Positions 27,248-35,775 of a stretch of 64,000 nucleotides of DNA are shown here, piece by piece. This stretch comes from an uncultured Verrucomicrobiales bacterium (lineage in GTDB: Bacteria > Verrucomicrobiota > Verrucomicrobiia > Verrucomicrobiales > DEV007), in assembly GCA_937891465.1 (NCBI GenBank), contig CALAHF010000080.1, forward strand, positions 159,645 to 223,644, given 5' to 3'. The position numbers were made by a program, and so were the translations under genes. Below the pieces are notes generated by a model. It saw nothing but the letters and a program-made list of their open reading frames with translations, did not search any database and was not told the DNA's origin. Numbering within the stretch: the first letter of the stretch is position 1; each line of letters starts with the position of its first letter.

Positions 27248-29735
27248 GCGGGGTTTTGTGAAGAAACGGGGCGCTCATTGCAACGCGTTTGAGAAGGGTT
27301 CGCATTTCGTCCTCGCCTTCCATAGCAAGGTCGGCGATCTCATCGAGGGCGGGTGAATCAGCCGGGCCGAGTTTTCGACCGAGCCCATAGGAAAGTAAAT
27401 GAGCGGTGAACCCACGGATGAAGCGCCGCTTTTCTTGAAGGAGGAGTTTCTTAAACTCGACCACGGTTGTGAAGTCATACTGATTAAACAGCACGCCGCT
27501 GGAATCGACCGGGCGACCATTTTCGTATGTGTCTCGCCAGACTCCGGTCGGGCTGTAGTTTTCGAGCGCAAATCCGAAGGGATCAATCTGGTTGTGGCAA
27601 CCGGCACAATCTTTACGCTGGCGATGTTCGGCGAGGCGTTCGCGGATGGTTAGGGTTTCCAGCCGTGCTTCGTCGACCTCTGGAAGCACCGGCACATCGG
27701 CAGGAGGAGGCTCTGGTGGATCATTGAAAATGACAGCGTTCACCCACGATCCGCGTGTTATCGGCTGGGTGCGAGTCGGCGTCGATGTCATCGTCATGAC
27801 CGCTGCGTTTGTAATCACTCCGCCCCGGTGAGGATCATCCAATGGCACACGATTGAATTTGAGCACTTGAGGATTTCCTCCGATCGCTTTGCCCTCGTAG
27901 TTGGCTCGAAGCATGTCGCTCTGCCAGGTGAAATCCGGGTCTAACAAATCCATCACCGAGCGGTTTTCGAGATAGATGGTTTCGAAGAGCAAAAGAGGCT
28001 CCATCATCATGTGCATGCTCACGCGGTAACCATTGTAGTAAAAGTAGTCGTATTTCTTTGGGGCGGGAACTGCGGTAATAAGCCGCTCCAATTGCAGCCA
28101 CTGCGCAGGGAAACTGTCGCAAAAACGGCTCATGCGAACGTCGTTCAGCATGCGGTCGATCTGCCCGCTAAGCACCTCGGGCTCCTTCAACGTTCCTGTT
28201 TCAGCGGCGTCCAGAAGTTCATCATCCGGAATGCTCCCCCAGAGGAATAGCGCAAGACGCGAAGCCAACTCGAAATCGTCAGTTGATTGCGAACCGGACT
28301 TCTGATTCTCCCCGGTTTCGTAGAAGTAAAGAAAGTCAGGCGAAGCCAGAACAGCTCCCACGAGCGTTCGCATGGTTTCTTCGAATGAAGCGCCGGTTGC
28401 TAAATTGTTTTTCGCGAAAGTTGCGAAGCGATCCAGTTCTTCGGGTTCAATGACCCGGCGAAATGCCCGGCGGGTCAATCTGGTGAGCCGGTTACGAATC
28501 GCTTCTTCGTCAGTCATCGTTCCGGATTTTGGTTCTTCCTTGGGAACTCCGGTGATTTTGAAGGTGTCGATCGCAAACAGGTGACTCTTCGATTTCTTGT
28601 TGATGCCCAAACACTTGATCTTCAAACGATGGGTTCCGGGTTCAATTCTGACCGGGATCACGATGTCTTCTGCCCGGCTCACCTTCGAATCGTAGAGGTC
28701 AACCGGATCGCCAATAACCTTGCCATCAAGAGACAGTTCGAAGGTTCCGTAGTCAGGTGCCCGGGTGAAACCAAAGCGAAGCCCATCGCCGGTCGTAAGT
28801 GCTTCGAAAGTAAATTCGATCTCCCATTCCTTCTTGCGACACATCCAGATGAGGTGCTTTCCGTCACTCCAATGAGAGCCGAATCCCTTCATCTCCTGAA
28901 CCCATATCCTTCCTTGTGAATTTGCCGGGAGTTTCAGCCAACTGTGATTTTCGGCCTCGAACTTGCCGACGGGCAGGGCCCCGGGTTTTGCAAAGAGCCA
29001 GTTCCAGCTCCGGCATTCCTGAGCGTTCAAATCGGGGCTCTCGACGATGGTTTGACTGAGGGTCAGGAACGACTCCATCAGCAAGGGCGAAAGCGTCAGG
29101 TGATCGGCCCGGTTGTCGAATCCATGCTCGGCCCTCTGGTCCTGTGGAAACGGTGCGACACCTCGAAACCCCTCGGGGCGACGCCCATCAATATCTTTGC
29201 TAAGCGGACGGCTCGCCACCTGAACGTGATCCGGTATCTTACCCGTTTCCGGATGAAAGTAATCTTCGTAACGGCGCATGAGGCGCTCGTTAAGCTGAAA
29301 AATCTCGCGGTCCAGCTCAAGGAGATCGATCACCGCATTGTTATATTGAAAACGGTTCATCCGCCGGATCGGGGTTGCCTCGAAAGTCCCGTCCGCGAGC
29401 GATTCGGTCAGTATCGTCTCGAGGTGCTTGATCGTGTTCCGGCGCAATTCCTCAGTAATGGGTGGCTCGTCTTCCGGCGGCATCTCGCGATCTTCCAGCG
29501 CGCCGATCATCGTCTCCAGCAAATCCGGATGCGCCAGCAAATCAGTGACGTTGTTCAGCGCCACAAGATCGACTTTGCCTTTGATCTTCCCGTCCTTGCC
29601 ATGGCACTTGATGCAATGTTCCTTGAATACAGGCTGTAGACTCGCCGCAAATAATTCGCTCGAGTCATTCGCCGTGAGTAACGGGCTGATCATTGCCGGC
29701 ATCGCGAGGCCTATGAGAATGCGCACTTTTATCAC
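27237..29735 (-). CDS. DUF1592-type secreted cytochrome (pair 3)
   Basis: Starts with GTG. After the signal peptide come CIKCHG (residue 41), DUF1587 (IRRMNRFQYNNAVIDLLEL), a beta-rich insertion with CBM-like features (GTHRLKIKCLG), DUF1595 (LTRRAFRRVIEPEELDRF), DUF1592 (ASRLALFLWGSIPDDELLDAA), DUF1588 with CAGCHNQIDPFGFALENY near residue 708, and DUF1585 (GFTAHLLSYGLGRKL). Order and length match the common family form. First gene of a unit with the DUF1552 partner. Confidence 0.92.
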   Translation of the reverse strand: MIKVRILIGLAMPAMISPLLTANDSSELFAASLQPVFKEHCIKCHGKDGKIKGKVDLVALNNVTDLLAHPDLLETMIGALEDREMPPEDEPPITEELRRNTIKHLETILTESLADGTFEATPIRRMNRFQYNNAVIDLLELDREIFQLNERLMRRYEDYFHPETGKIPDHVQVASRPLSKDIDGRRPEGFRGVAPFPQDQRAEHGFDNRADHLTLSPLLMESFLTLSQTIVESPDLNAQECRSWNWLFAKPGALPVGKFEAENHSWLKLPANSQGRIWVQEMKGFGSHWSDGKHLIWMCRKKEWEIEFTFEALTTGDGLRFGFTRAPDYGTFELSLDGKVIGDPVDLYDSKVSRAEDIVIPVRIEPGTHRLKIKCLGINKKSKSHLFAIDTFKITGVPKEEPKSGTMTDEEAIRNRLTRLTRRAFRRVIEPEELDRFATFAKNNLATGASFEETMRTLVGAVLASPDFLYFYETGENQKSGSQSTDDFELASRLALFLWGSIPDDELLDAAETGTLKEPEVLSGQIDRMLNDVRMSRFCDSFPAQWLQLERLITAVPAPKKYDYFYYNGYRVSMHMMMEPLLLFETIYLENRSVMDLLDPDFTWQSDMLRANYEGKAIGGNPQVLKFNRVPLDDPHRGGVITNAAVMTMTSTPTRTQPITRGSWVNAVIFNDPPEPPPADVPVLPEVDEARLETLTIRERLAEHRQRKDCAGCHNQIDPFGFALENYSPTGVWRDTYENGRPVDSSGVLFNQYDFTTVVEFKKLLLQEKRRFIRGFTAHLLSYGLGRKLGPADSPALDEIADLAMEGEDEMRTLLKRVAMSAPFLHKTPHEN

Positions 29736-29827
29736 CCCATCAGTTGAGCATGTCCTGGAAGGGATTCAACGGCGCAATCGCTCGCGAATCAGGAGCACTT
29801 TGCTTCTCCCGAAAAGATTTTCACACA

Positions 29828-29973
29828 GCTGTGAAAGTCCAAACCAAACTGGGTCGGACTTTTGAAGTCAAAGTGGCCTTCCATCGTCGTGGAAGAGGAT
29901 TTCGAAATCAAAGAGACCGAACCCAAAAATGAATCTTTACAGATTGAGCTGGGAGCGACACTTTGGTGAACAT
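29828..29973 (+). other. possible gene fragment upstream of R1 copy C
   Basis: Two adjoining frames look protein-like: VKVQTKLGRTFEVKVA and then, shifted, an acidic stretch with VVEEDFEIKETEPKNE and ending LGATLW-stop just before R1. No family is recognisable. It may be the decayed 3' end of a gene that R1-linked rearrangement separated from its body. Confidence 0.3.
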
Positions 29974-30040
29974 TGCACCCCCCCAATCCCGGCAGGACCG
30001 ATGCGCCGATAAAACCTTGAAAAAGCAAATTGCTATCAGT
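29974..30040 (+). repeat. R1 repeat, copy C
   Basis: Forward orientation on the plus strand, from TGCACCCCCCCAATCCC to GCTATCAGT. First of four forward copies between 30.0 and 38.4 kb; copy D lies only 136 bases downstream. Confidence 0.9.
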
Positions 30041-30176
30041 AAGTGACTTAGGGCGCTATTTGACCAAAATAAACCTCCACCACCCGACCTGCGAACAACC
30101 ACAACCACAACCACAACCACAACCACAACCTACGCCTATCCCCGAACCCACTCCAACGGATGCGCCGCGATGGACT
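30041..30176 (+). repeat. CAACCA hexamer run inside a Pro-rich coding remnant
   Basis: Between R1 copies C and D lies a run of about seven CAACCA units (near 30095-30135). Read in frame it gives alternating Pro-Gln, then PTPIPEPTPTDAP, typical of a low-complexity linker of a secreted protein. No intact reading frame contains it, so it is a fragment trapped between two repeat copies. Confidence 0.5.
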
Positions 30177-30238
30177 CCCCAATCCCTGCAGGACCGATGC
30201 GCCGATAAAAATCCTTGAAAAAGCAAATTTCTATCAGT
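30177..30238 (+). repeat. R1 repeat, copy D
   Basis: Forward orientation; the first bases (TGCACC) are lost and the copy begins CCCCAATCCCTGCAGG. It ends TTTCTATCAGT. Together with copy E it flanks the globin/cyclase cassette as a direct repeat. Confidence 0.9.
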
Positions 30239-30281
30239 AAATTTGAGACTTTAATGGGTGGGACCGAAACTTTAAAGAAAA

Positions 30282-30287
30282 TATAAT
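30282..30287 (+). promoter_or_regulatory. TATAAT -10 element very close to the globin start codon
   Basis: A perfect TATAAT ends six bases before the ATG. A normal start site about seven bases downstream would fall on or next to the ATG, giving a leaderless mRNA. No convincing -35 box or Shine-Dalgarno is visible upstream. Confidence 0.45.
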
Positions 30288-30293
30288 CTCAGT

Positions 30294-30662
30294 ATGTCCT
30301 CATTGTTCCAAAAGTATGGTGGTTTTACAAGAATAAATGTCATTGTAAAAGATTTTTACACAGAAGTATTACAAAGTCCAAATTTGAAAGTTTACTTTGT
30401 CAATTCAGACATGGAAAACCTTATTGACCACCAAGTTAAATTCATAAGTCACCTATTGGGTGGTCCAGCCGAATATCTCGGAAAGTCATTGGAAATGTCA
30501 CACAAACACTTGAATATACCAATGCAAGATTTTCTTGAAATCGCTGGCATCTTACAGGATGTCTTAATCGATAATGGTATGAAGGAGGATGATGTATCCA
30601 AAGTAATGACAATCGTTGCTTCCGTTCAAAAAAATATCGTTAGAGATGAAGATTTAGCATGA
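30294..30662 (+). CDS. group I (trHbN-type) truncated haemoglobin
   Basis: A 122-residue 2-on-2 globin. Family landmarks are visible: FQKYGG at the start, VIVKDFYTEVL with the B10 tyrosine (Tyr22), HQVKFISHLLGGP with an E-helix glutamine (Gln47), and LEMSHKHLNI with the proximal haem ligand His70. The pocket is therefore complete, and O2 or NO binding is likely. The stop overlaps the cyclase start by four bases (ATGA), so the two proteins are made together and the globin may be the haem sensor of the cyclase. The gene is markedly richer in A and T than its neighbours, suggesting transfer from another lineage. Confidence 0.88.
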   Translation: MSSLFQKYGGFTRINVIVKDFYTEVLQSPNLKVYFVNSDMENLIDHQVKFISHLLGGPAEYLGKSLEMSHKHLNIPMQDFLEIAGILQDVLIDNGMKEDDVSKVMTIVASVQKNIVRDEDLA

Positions 30663-31690
30663 GCCTTAGCTTAGACTCCTTAAGTGTTCCGGTCTTCCTA
30701 ATTTCAGGCAAGAATTGGAGTATCTTAGATTTTAACAAACGAGCACAGGCTTTATTCTCTTGCCTCCGAGAAGATAAGAACCATTCATTCTTAACCCTAT
30801 TTCCTGATCTCAATACTACGCGATTAGTTCGAAGGCTTTCAAGAGGAATGAGCTTCTCATTCAACAAAGATATTGTTGTGGATAAGCGCACAGTACCTTT
30901 TAACTTTACCTTTCGGCTAGAAAATGACGACAACATTATCGTTGAAGGGAGTGATTATTCAGCAATCAAAGAATCTGAAGCCATGCTTGCTTCCTATACC
31001 GAGATAATCGAAATAAAAAACAATGAACTGGAAAGAGAAAGAAAGCTTGCCGATGAACTGCTGAGTAATATTCTCCCTCAAAAGTGTATTGATCAAATCA
31101 AGAAATATGGGCGAACATTCCCTGAAAAATTCGCGAGTGTCTCAGTGATGTTTCTAGACTTTGAAGACTTTACTTCTATGTCATCAAGAATGACACCAGA
31201 TAAACTGTTTGCAGAGTTGAATGAAATTTTCACACGATTCGATGAGATTATTTCTGAATTCAACTGTGAACGGATTAAAACGATTGGCGATGCCTATTTG
31301 GCTGTTTGTGGGATGCTATCTCCCACCGATTCACATGCTGAAAAAATTACTTTAGCCGCTCTAGAAATTAGAGGCTATATCGCCGACAGAAACTTAAAAA
31401 GTGACGACATATGGAAATGTCGTATCGGTATACACACAGGACCATTAATGGGTGGGATCGTCGGAAAATTAAAGTATATTTATGATGTTTTTGGAGACGG
31501 AGTCAATATAGCAAGCCGTATGGAGTCACACTCACAACCGATGCAAATAAACATTTCTGAATCCACAAAAAAACGTCTCCATTCCGAGTTTAGAACTCGT
31601 TCTCGCGGCAAGATTAGTGTCAAGGGACAAGGGGAAATGGATATGTTTTATGTTGAAGGCTTAAGCGAGGAACAGCTCCCTTCTACATAA
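30659..31690 (+). CDS. class III adenylate cyclase with N-terminal PAS-like domain
   Basis: Residues 1-110 look like a PAS-type domain (VPVFLISGKNWSILDFNKRA, with a Phe-rich core); residues 112-155 form a signalling helix ending ADELLSNILPQKCIDQIKKYG, as in soluble guanylate cyclases. The catalytic domain follows. The metal-binding aspartates are Asp167 (FLDFEDFT) and Asp211 (KTIGDAY). The base-selecting pair is Lys207 and Asp276 (YDVFGDG), the combination of adenylate rather than guanylate cyclases, and the transition-state residues Asn283 and Arg287 are kept. It should therefore make cAMP. There is no membrane segment; coupling to the overlapping globin gene is inferred. Confidence 0.88.
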   Translation: MSLSLDSLSVPVFLISGKNWSILDFNKRAQALFSCLREDKNHSFLTLFPDLNTTRLVRRLSRGMSFSFNKDIVVDKRTVPFNFTFRLENDDNIIVEGSDYSAIKESEAMLASYTEIIEIKNNELERERKLADELLSNILPQKCIDQIKKYGRTFPEKFASVSVMFLDFEDFTSMSSRMTPDKLFAELNEIFTRFDEIISEFNCERIKTIGDAYLAVCGMLSPTDSHAEKITLAALEIRGYIADRNLKSDDIWKCRIGIHTGPLMGGIVGKLKYIYDVFGDGVNIASRMESHSQPMQINISESTKKRLHSEFRTRSRGKISVKGQGEMDMFYVEGLSEEQLPST

Positions 31691-31707
31691 AGTCCAACCG
31701 GTGTCAT

Positions 31708-31776
31708 TGCACCCCCTCAATCCCGGCAGGACCGATGCGCCGATAAAAATCCTATCAGTAGCAAGTTCCTATCAGT
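31708..31776 (+). repeat. R1 repeat, copy E (variant with doubled CCTATCAGTA)
   Basis: Forward orientation. The usual CTTGAAAAAGC part is replaced so that CCTATCAGTA occurs twice, 19 bases apart. Copy F shares the same variant. It begins 17 bases after the cyclase stop. Confidence 0.9.
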
Positions 31777-32101
31777 AATCTGTTTGAGCCGCTTTTTTGT
31801 CAGCATCCGATTTTGCGCTCTTCAACTTTGCCTGAGCACCTGCGATTCCTTTATCAGCTCCGCCCAATCCATTTACCCTTCGCGTGACCCACAAGCGCCT
31901 CCGCCTTCACCGTTTCCGTGAGTAATTTTTTCGTCGCTTCGATTTTAGCTTTTGCAGTTTTCTGCGCCTCACCACCCTTAACCTAAGCCGTTTTGTTCGC
32001 TTCATTTGCCGCAGGAAGTGCGTTTGAAATTTCGTCCTTCAGCGTCTGAAGTTGCTCAGCATATTGCTTCTCGAGCTTTTGACCGGCATCAGTCAGAGCA
32101 G
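31777..32101 (-). pseudogene. fragment of a PVC-type coiled-coil protein
   Basis: On the minus strand a Lys/Ala/Glu-rich helix can be read: ALTDAGQKLEKQYAEQLQTL, then EISNALPAANEANKTA, a TAG stop, EAQKTAKAKIEATKKLL, LVGHAKGKWIG, and after a frame change GADKGIAGAQAKLKSAKSD. Both the stop and the frameshift show decay. The KGKWIGGADKGIA-like segment resembles a conserved stretch of large PVC-group proteins (perhaps DUF6288-related, not certain). Its end touches the start of the regulator pseudogene, so both are remnants joined by rearrangement. Confidence 0.55.
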
Positions 32102-32990
32102 CCTGAGGACGAGGGGCTTCTCATCAATCAAGGAGGCCGTCGTCGTCGTCGACAGATTGAGCTTCCGGAGAATCAATCTCCGCCGGCCCACCGAATTGCC
32201 CTGCTGATGTTCAATGCCGAGGAGCAAGGTGAAGACCTCAATATCGAATTGTGACACCTGCTCGAAGAGGCTGGCCACGTTCCCTTTTTCCCCGAAAAAA
32301 CCTTGCACGATTTGGGGATGAATGCCAACCGCGTTGCCGGCTTGGTTGAAAATACTGAGGCCGATGCGTGGATGGTGAGCGCTGGTTCGCGTGAAATTTT
32401 GGAATGGTTTGCCGATCAGAATCAAAATGCGTTTGCGCTTTTCGGACGACGAAAAGGGCTTTCGATAGCGGGCGCCGGGCCCAATAAATCGCCGCTTTTC
32501 AGTAGCATTACACGTCGCCTCATCGAACTCGGGCACCGCAGGATTTCGCTTCTCTGTCGCAGTCAACTTCGGCAACCGAGCCCTGCCGAGTCACTCCGAA
32601 ATTTCCTCAGCGAACTTGAATCGGCCGGAGTCAAAACAGGGAAATGTCACTTGCCGGATTGGGAGGAGAACAAAGCTGGATTTGCCAAAGCCCTCGATTC
32701 ACTTTTGGAACACACCCCACCGACTGCGCTGATTCTTGACAAGCCGTTTCTTTACAATGCTGCCTACCATCGGCTCGCGCGCCGAGGCCTCCGAGTTCCT
32801 GAGGACGTGTCACTCGTCTGCACCGACGGCCTTCCAGCATAGCGTGGTGCGAACCTGTAGTTTCTCACATCAGTTGGGATCACACCCTCGTGATCCGACG
32901 GGTCGTCCGCTGGGCAAACAATATTGCCAATGGAAAAGAGGATAAAAGGTAAACCCTAACCGCTGCACAATTCATCGAAACAACCCTGTA
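32098..32990 (+). pseudogene. GntR/LacI-type transcriptional regulator with sugar-binding domain, decayed
   Basis: The linker and periplasmic-binding-type effector domain are readable: GGRRRRRQIELPENQ, HRIALLMFN, HLLEEAGHVPFFPEKTLHDLG, ADAWMVSAGSREILEWF, LIELGHRRISLLCR, VPEDVSLVCTDGLPA, then after a frameshift AWCEPVVSHISWD and RRVVRWANNIANGKEDKR. An in-frame TGA lies at 32252, the frame shifts near 32840, and a TAA stands where a Gln codon is expected. The N-terminal helix-turn-helix is missing. PVC bacteria carry many such regulators beside sugar-use genes; this one cannot be functional. Confidence 0.75.
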
Positions 32991-33000
32991 CGTTCGAAGT
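32971..33000. repeat. R2 palindrome, copy 4
   Basis: TTCATCGAAACAACCCTGT runs into ACGTTCGAA. It overlaps the end of the regulator remnant and lies about 90 bases upstream of the pair 4 cytochrome gene. Confidence 0.5.
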
Positions 33001-33091
33001 TAACATTTTTTCTTTTATGCGAGTGAAGTAATTCCGTCATTGTGCCGGATGAAATTGGTTTGATTTTGACGACGTTCTCCTCGTTTTATTA

Positions 33092-35758
33092 ATGAGAGCA
33101 ACTGTTGCCGCAATCCTATTTATCCTTCCGAGTCTGTGCCTGAACGCGCAGAATGGGCCTGCTTTTGAAGCGGCAAAAGCGATCGGGCTTGAGCGCTCCA
33201 GCTATCGCAAACCGGCGACGGCTGCTCGAATTTCTCCGGATGCAAAACCGGAGGCTGATCTCGAAACTTTTCGAACCAAGATCGAGCCGCTGCTTCGAGA
33301 ATCCTGTTATCAGTGTCACGGCGAGGAAAAGCAGAAAGGAAAATTTCGAGTCGATACCTTGGATCCCAATTTGCTCTCGGGAGGGGATCAAAGTTGGTGG
33401 CTGGAAGTCATTGATGTGATCAGCAATGGAGAAATGCCTCCGGTTGATGACGATGTCGAACTCGCAGATGAGGGGCGCGCTGAAATTATCGACTGGCTTT
33501 CTAACGAGATTCACGTGGCCTCCCAAGTTCGCCGAAGTGAAGGTGGGCACTCTTCGTTCCGTCGGATGACGCGTTACGAATACAATTACGCGCTCCAGGA
33601 TTTGCTGGGGCTCCAGTTCGATTTCGCCCGCGATTTGCCGCCGGAAACTGAGTCGGAAGATGGGTTTCAAAACAGCTCCGAAATGCTGCAAATGTCGGCG
33701 TCTCAGTTTTCTCAATACCGTGAAATCGCGCGGCAGGCACTTCGAAAATCAACCGTTCGTGGAGAGCAACCAAAGCCAATTCATTTCGAAATTTCGATGA
33801 CGGAAATGACCGAGCGAGCGACTCGAAATTTTGAAAGTCAGAAGAAAAAAATAGAAGACAAGTTCAAGGATGATCCTGAAAAGTTGGCAAAGGGTTTGGA
33901 GAAATTAAGTAATTCGAATTCGCGCAATGTTAGTCTGAATGACGTTCATTTGATCAATTCGAAAGCAGTAGCCATTTCTCCTCCGCGATCTGGTTACGGA
34001 GGAAAAGAAATTCGCTGGGATCCTGTGGAAGAAAAACCGCAGCCGCCAACTGAAACGGAAAATCAATTGATCATTCCAGCGGGGAAGGAGCAGATCTTCG
34101 ATTTCGGAGATTTTCTGCCTGATTCAGGAACGGTACTGGTTCGGTTTCGAGGGAGCCGTGGTTCTGTGGAAGAGGGGAGTTACCCGAACTTGCGAATTCG
34201 ATTTGGTTTTCAGCCGAGTAATAATTCAAAGACTTCGTTTCAAGTTGGTGGGAAAACGATCGCGATCAAGGCGGCTCCCAATGACCCGCAGTTTTTTGAA
34301 TTCCAGGTTCCGTTGGGTGAAGTCTCGCGAAATCCTTACCGTGGGAATGGGGTATTGGGCAGGCGTCCCAATCCATCGGAGTATTTGATTTTTGAAAATA
34401 TGACGATGGCAAAAGCTTCGCCTTCAAATCAAATCAAGATCGATTATGTGGAAGTGACCGCACCTTATTTTTCTCAATGGCCACCTGAATCACACAAACG
34501 GATTTTCATAGAAAGCGAAAAAAGTGATGATGAAAAAGCGACTGCTCGGGAAGTGCTTTCTGCATTTATGGCACGTGCGTGGCGTCGGCCGGTATTGGAT
34601 TCTGAAATTGATCGCAAGGTGAAGCTTTTCGTGAAACTGCGTCCAAGCTGTGAAGATTTCGAAGACGCGATGATTGAAGTTCTTGCCGGGGTGCTTTCTT
34701 CACCACAATTCCTCTACCTGGCTCAATCGGACGAAACGGCTGATAAACTAACTGAACACGAATTGGCGACACGTCTCTCCATGTTTTTATGGTGCAGCGT
34801 TCCCGATAGTGAGCTTTTGGATTTGACTGAAAGTGGTGAGTTGAGCGATCCCAAAGTTCTCTCACAACAAACCGAGCGAATGCTGGCTGACCCGAAAGCG
34901 AAGCGATTTTCGGAGCAGTTTACCCGTCAGTGGCTTGGAATGCAGTTGCTCGATTTTCTCAATGTGGACAAGAAATTCTTCAATCAGTTTGATGCTGATT
35001 TACGAAATTCGATGAAGGGCGAGCCGATCGCATTTTTTCACGAACTGCTTCAGGAAAATGGCAGCGTGCTGAACTTTCTTCACGCTGACTACGCAATGCT
35101 GAACGAGCGGATGGCGGTTCATTATGGAATTCCAGATGTTCACGGAAACGAATTTCAAAGGGTGGTTTTGAAGCCAGAATCTCGCCGCGGAGGTCTGCTG
35201 ACGCAAGCGGGTTTGCTCGCGATGAATTCTGATGGCAAAGATTCGCACCCATTAAAGCGAGGCATTTGGTTGTTGGAAAATATTCTTCACGATCCACCCC
35301 CGCCGCCCCCGCCAGCGGTTCCTGAAATCGACCTCACTGATCCGGATATTTTAAAACTCACGCTAAAAGATCGGATGGAAGATCACCGGAATGATCCAGC
35401 GTGTATGTCGTGCCATGCGAAGATCGACCCCTGGGGGATTGCCTTTGAAAACTTCGACGCCGTGGGCCGTTGGCGAGATGAAATTGGGAAAGATGCAGTG
35501 GATGCCAACAGCGTTTTGTTTAATCAGCAAAAACTGGAAGGCATGGAAGGACTGAAATTATTCCTGTTGGAAAACCGACAAGATCAGTTCGCTCGCTCGA
35601 TGGTTCACAAACTTGCTTCGTATGCATTGGGCCGGCCGATTAGTTTTGCTGATCGTGCCGATTTGGAGCAAATTACCGCCGACTTGCGTAAGCATGATGA
35701 TCGCCTCGCTACCCTGATTACGTTGATCGTAACCAGCGAAATTTTTGTTAGTAAATAA
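33092..35758 (+). CDS. DUF1592-type secreted cytochrome (pair 4)
   Basis: Signal peptide (MRATVAAILFILPSLCLNA), CYQCHG haem motif at residue 72, DUF1587 (FRRMTRYEYNYALQDLLGL), a long polar/helical insertion of about 200 residues, DUF1595 (LSAFMARAWRRPVLDSEID), DUF1592 (ATRLSMFLWCSVPDSELLDL), a five-Pro linker (DPPPPPPPAVPEID), DUF1588 with CMSCHAKIDPWGIAFENFD near residue 770, and DUF1585 (MVHKLASYALGRPISFAD). Unlike the other pairs it is on the plus strand; its DUF1552 partner follows after 17 bases. Confidence 0.92.
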   Translation: MRATVAAILFILPSLCLNAQNGPAFEAAKAIGLERSSYRKPATAARISPDAKPEADLETFRTKIEPLLRESCYQCHGEEKQKGKFRVDTLDPNLLSGGDQSWWLEVIDVISNGEMPPVDDDVELADEGRAEIIDWLSNEIHVASQVRRSEGGHSSFRRMTRYEYNYALQDLLGLQFDFARDLPPETESEDGFQNSSEMLQMSASQFSQYREIARQALRKSTVRGEQPKPIHFEISMTEMTERATRNFESQKKKIEDKFKDDPEKLAKGLEKLSNSNSRNVSLNDVHLINSKAVAISPPRSGYGGKEIRWDPVEEKPQPPTETENQLIIPAGKEQIFDFGDFLPDSGTVLVRFRGSRGSVEEGSYPNLRIRFGFQPSNNSKTSFQVGGKTIAIKAAPNDPQFFEFQVPLGEVSRNPYRGNGVLGRRPNPSEYLIFENMTMAKASPSNQIKIDYVEVTAPYFSQWPPESHKRIFIESEKSDDEKATAREVLSAFMARAWRRPVLDSEIDRKVKLFVKLRPSCEDFEDAMIEVLAGVLSSPQFLYLAQSDETADKLTEHELATRLSMFLWCSVPDSELLDLTESGELSDPKVLSQQTERMLADPKAKRFSEQFTRQWLGMQLLDFLNVDKKFFNQFDADLRNSMKGEPIAFFHELLQENGSVLNFLHADYAMLNERMAVHYGIPDVHGNEFQRVVLKPESRRGGLLTQAGLLAMNSDGKDSHPLKRGIWLLENILHDPPPPPPPAVPEIDLTDPDILKLTLKDRMEDHRNDPACMSCHAKIDPWGIAFENFDAVGRWRDEIGKDAVDANSVLFNQQKLEGMEGLKLFLLENRQDQFARSMVHKLASYALGRPISFADRADLEQITADLRKHDDRLATLITLIVTSEIFVSK

Positions 35759-35775
35759 GTGACCGTTTTTAAGAA

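Noticed and set aside
32252..32254. In-frame UGA in the regulator remnant as selenocysteine
   Set aside because: The position is not a Cys site, no SECIS-like hairpin follows, and the gene carries two further lesions.
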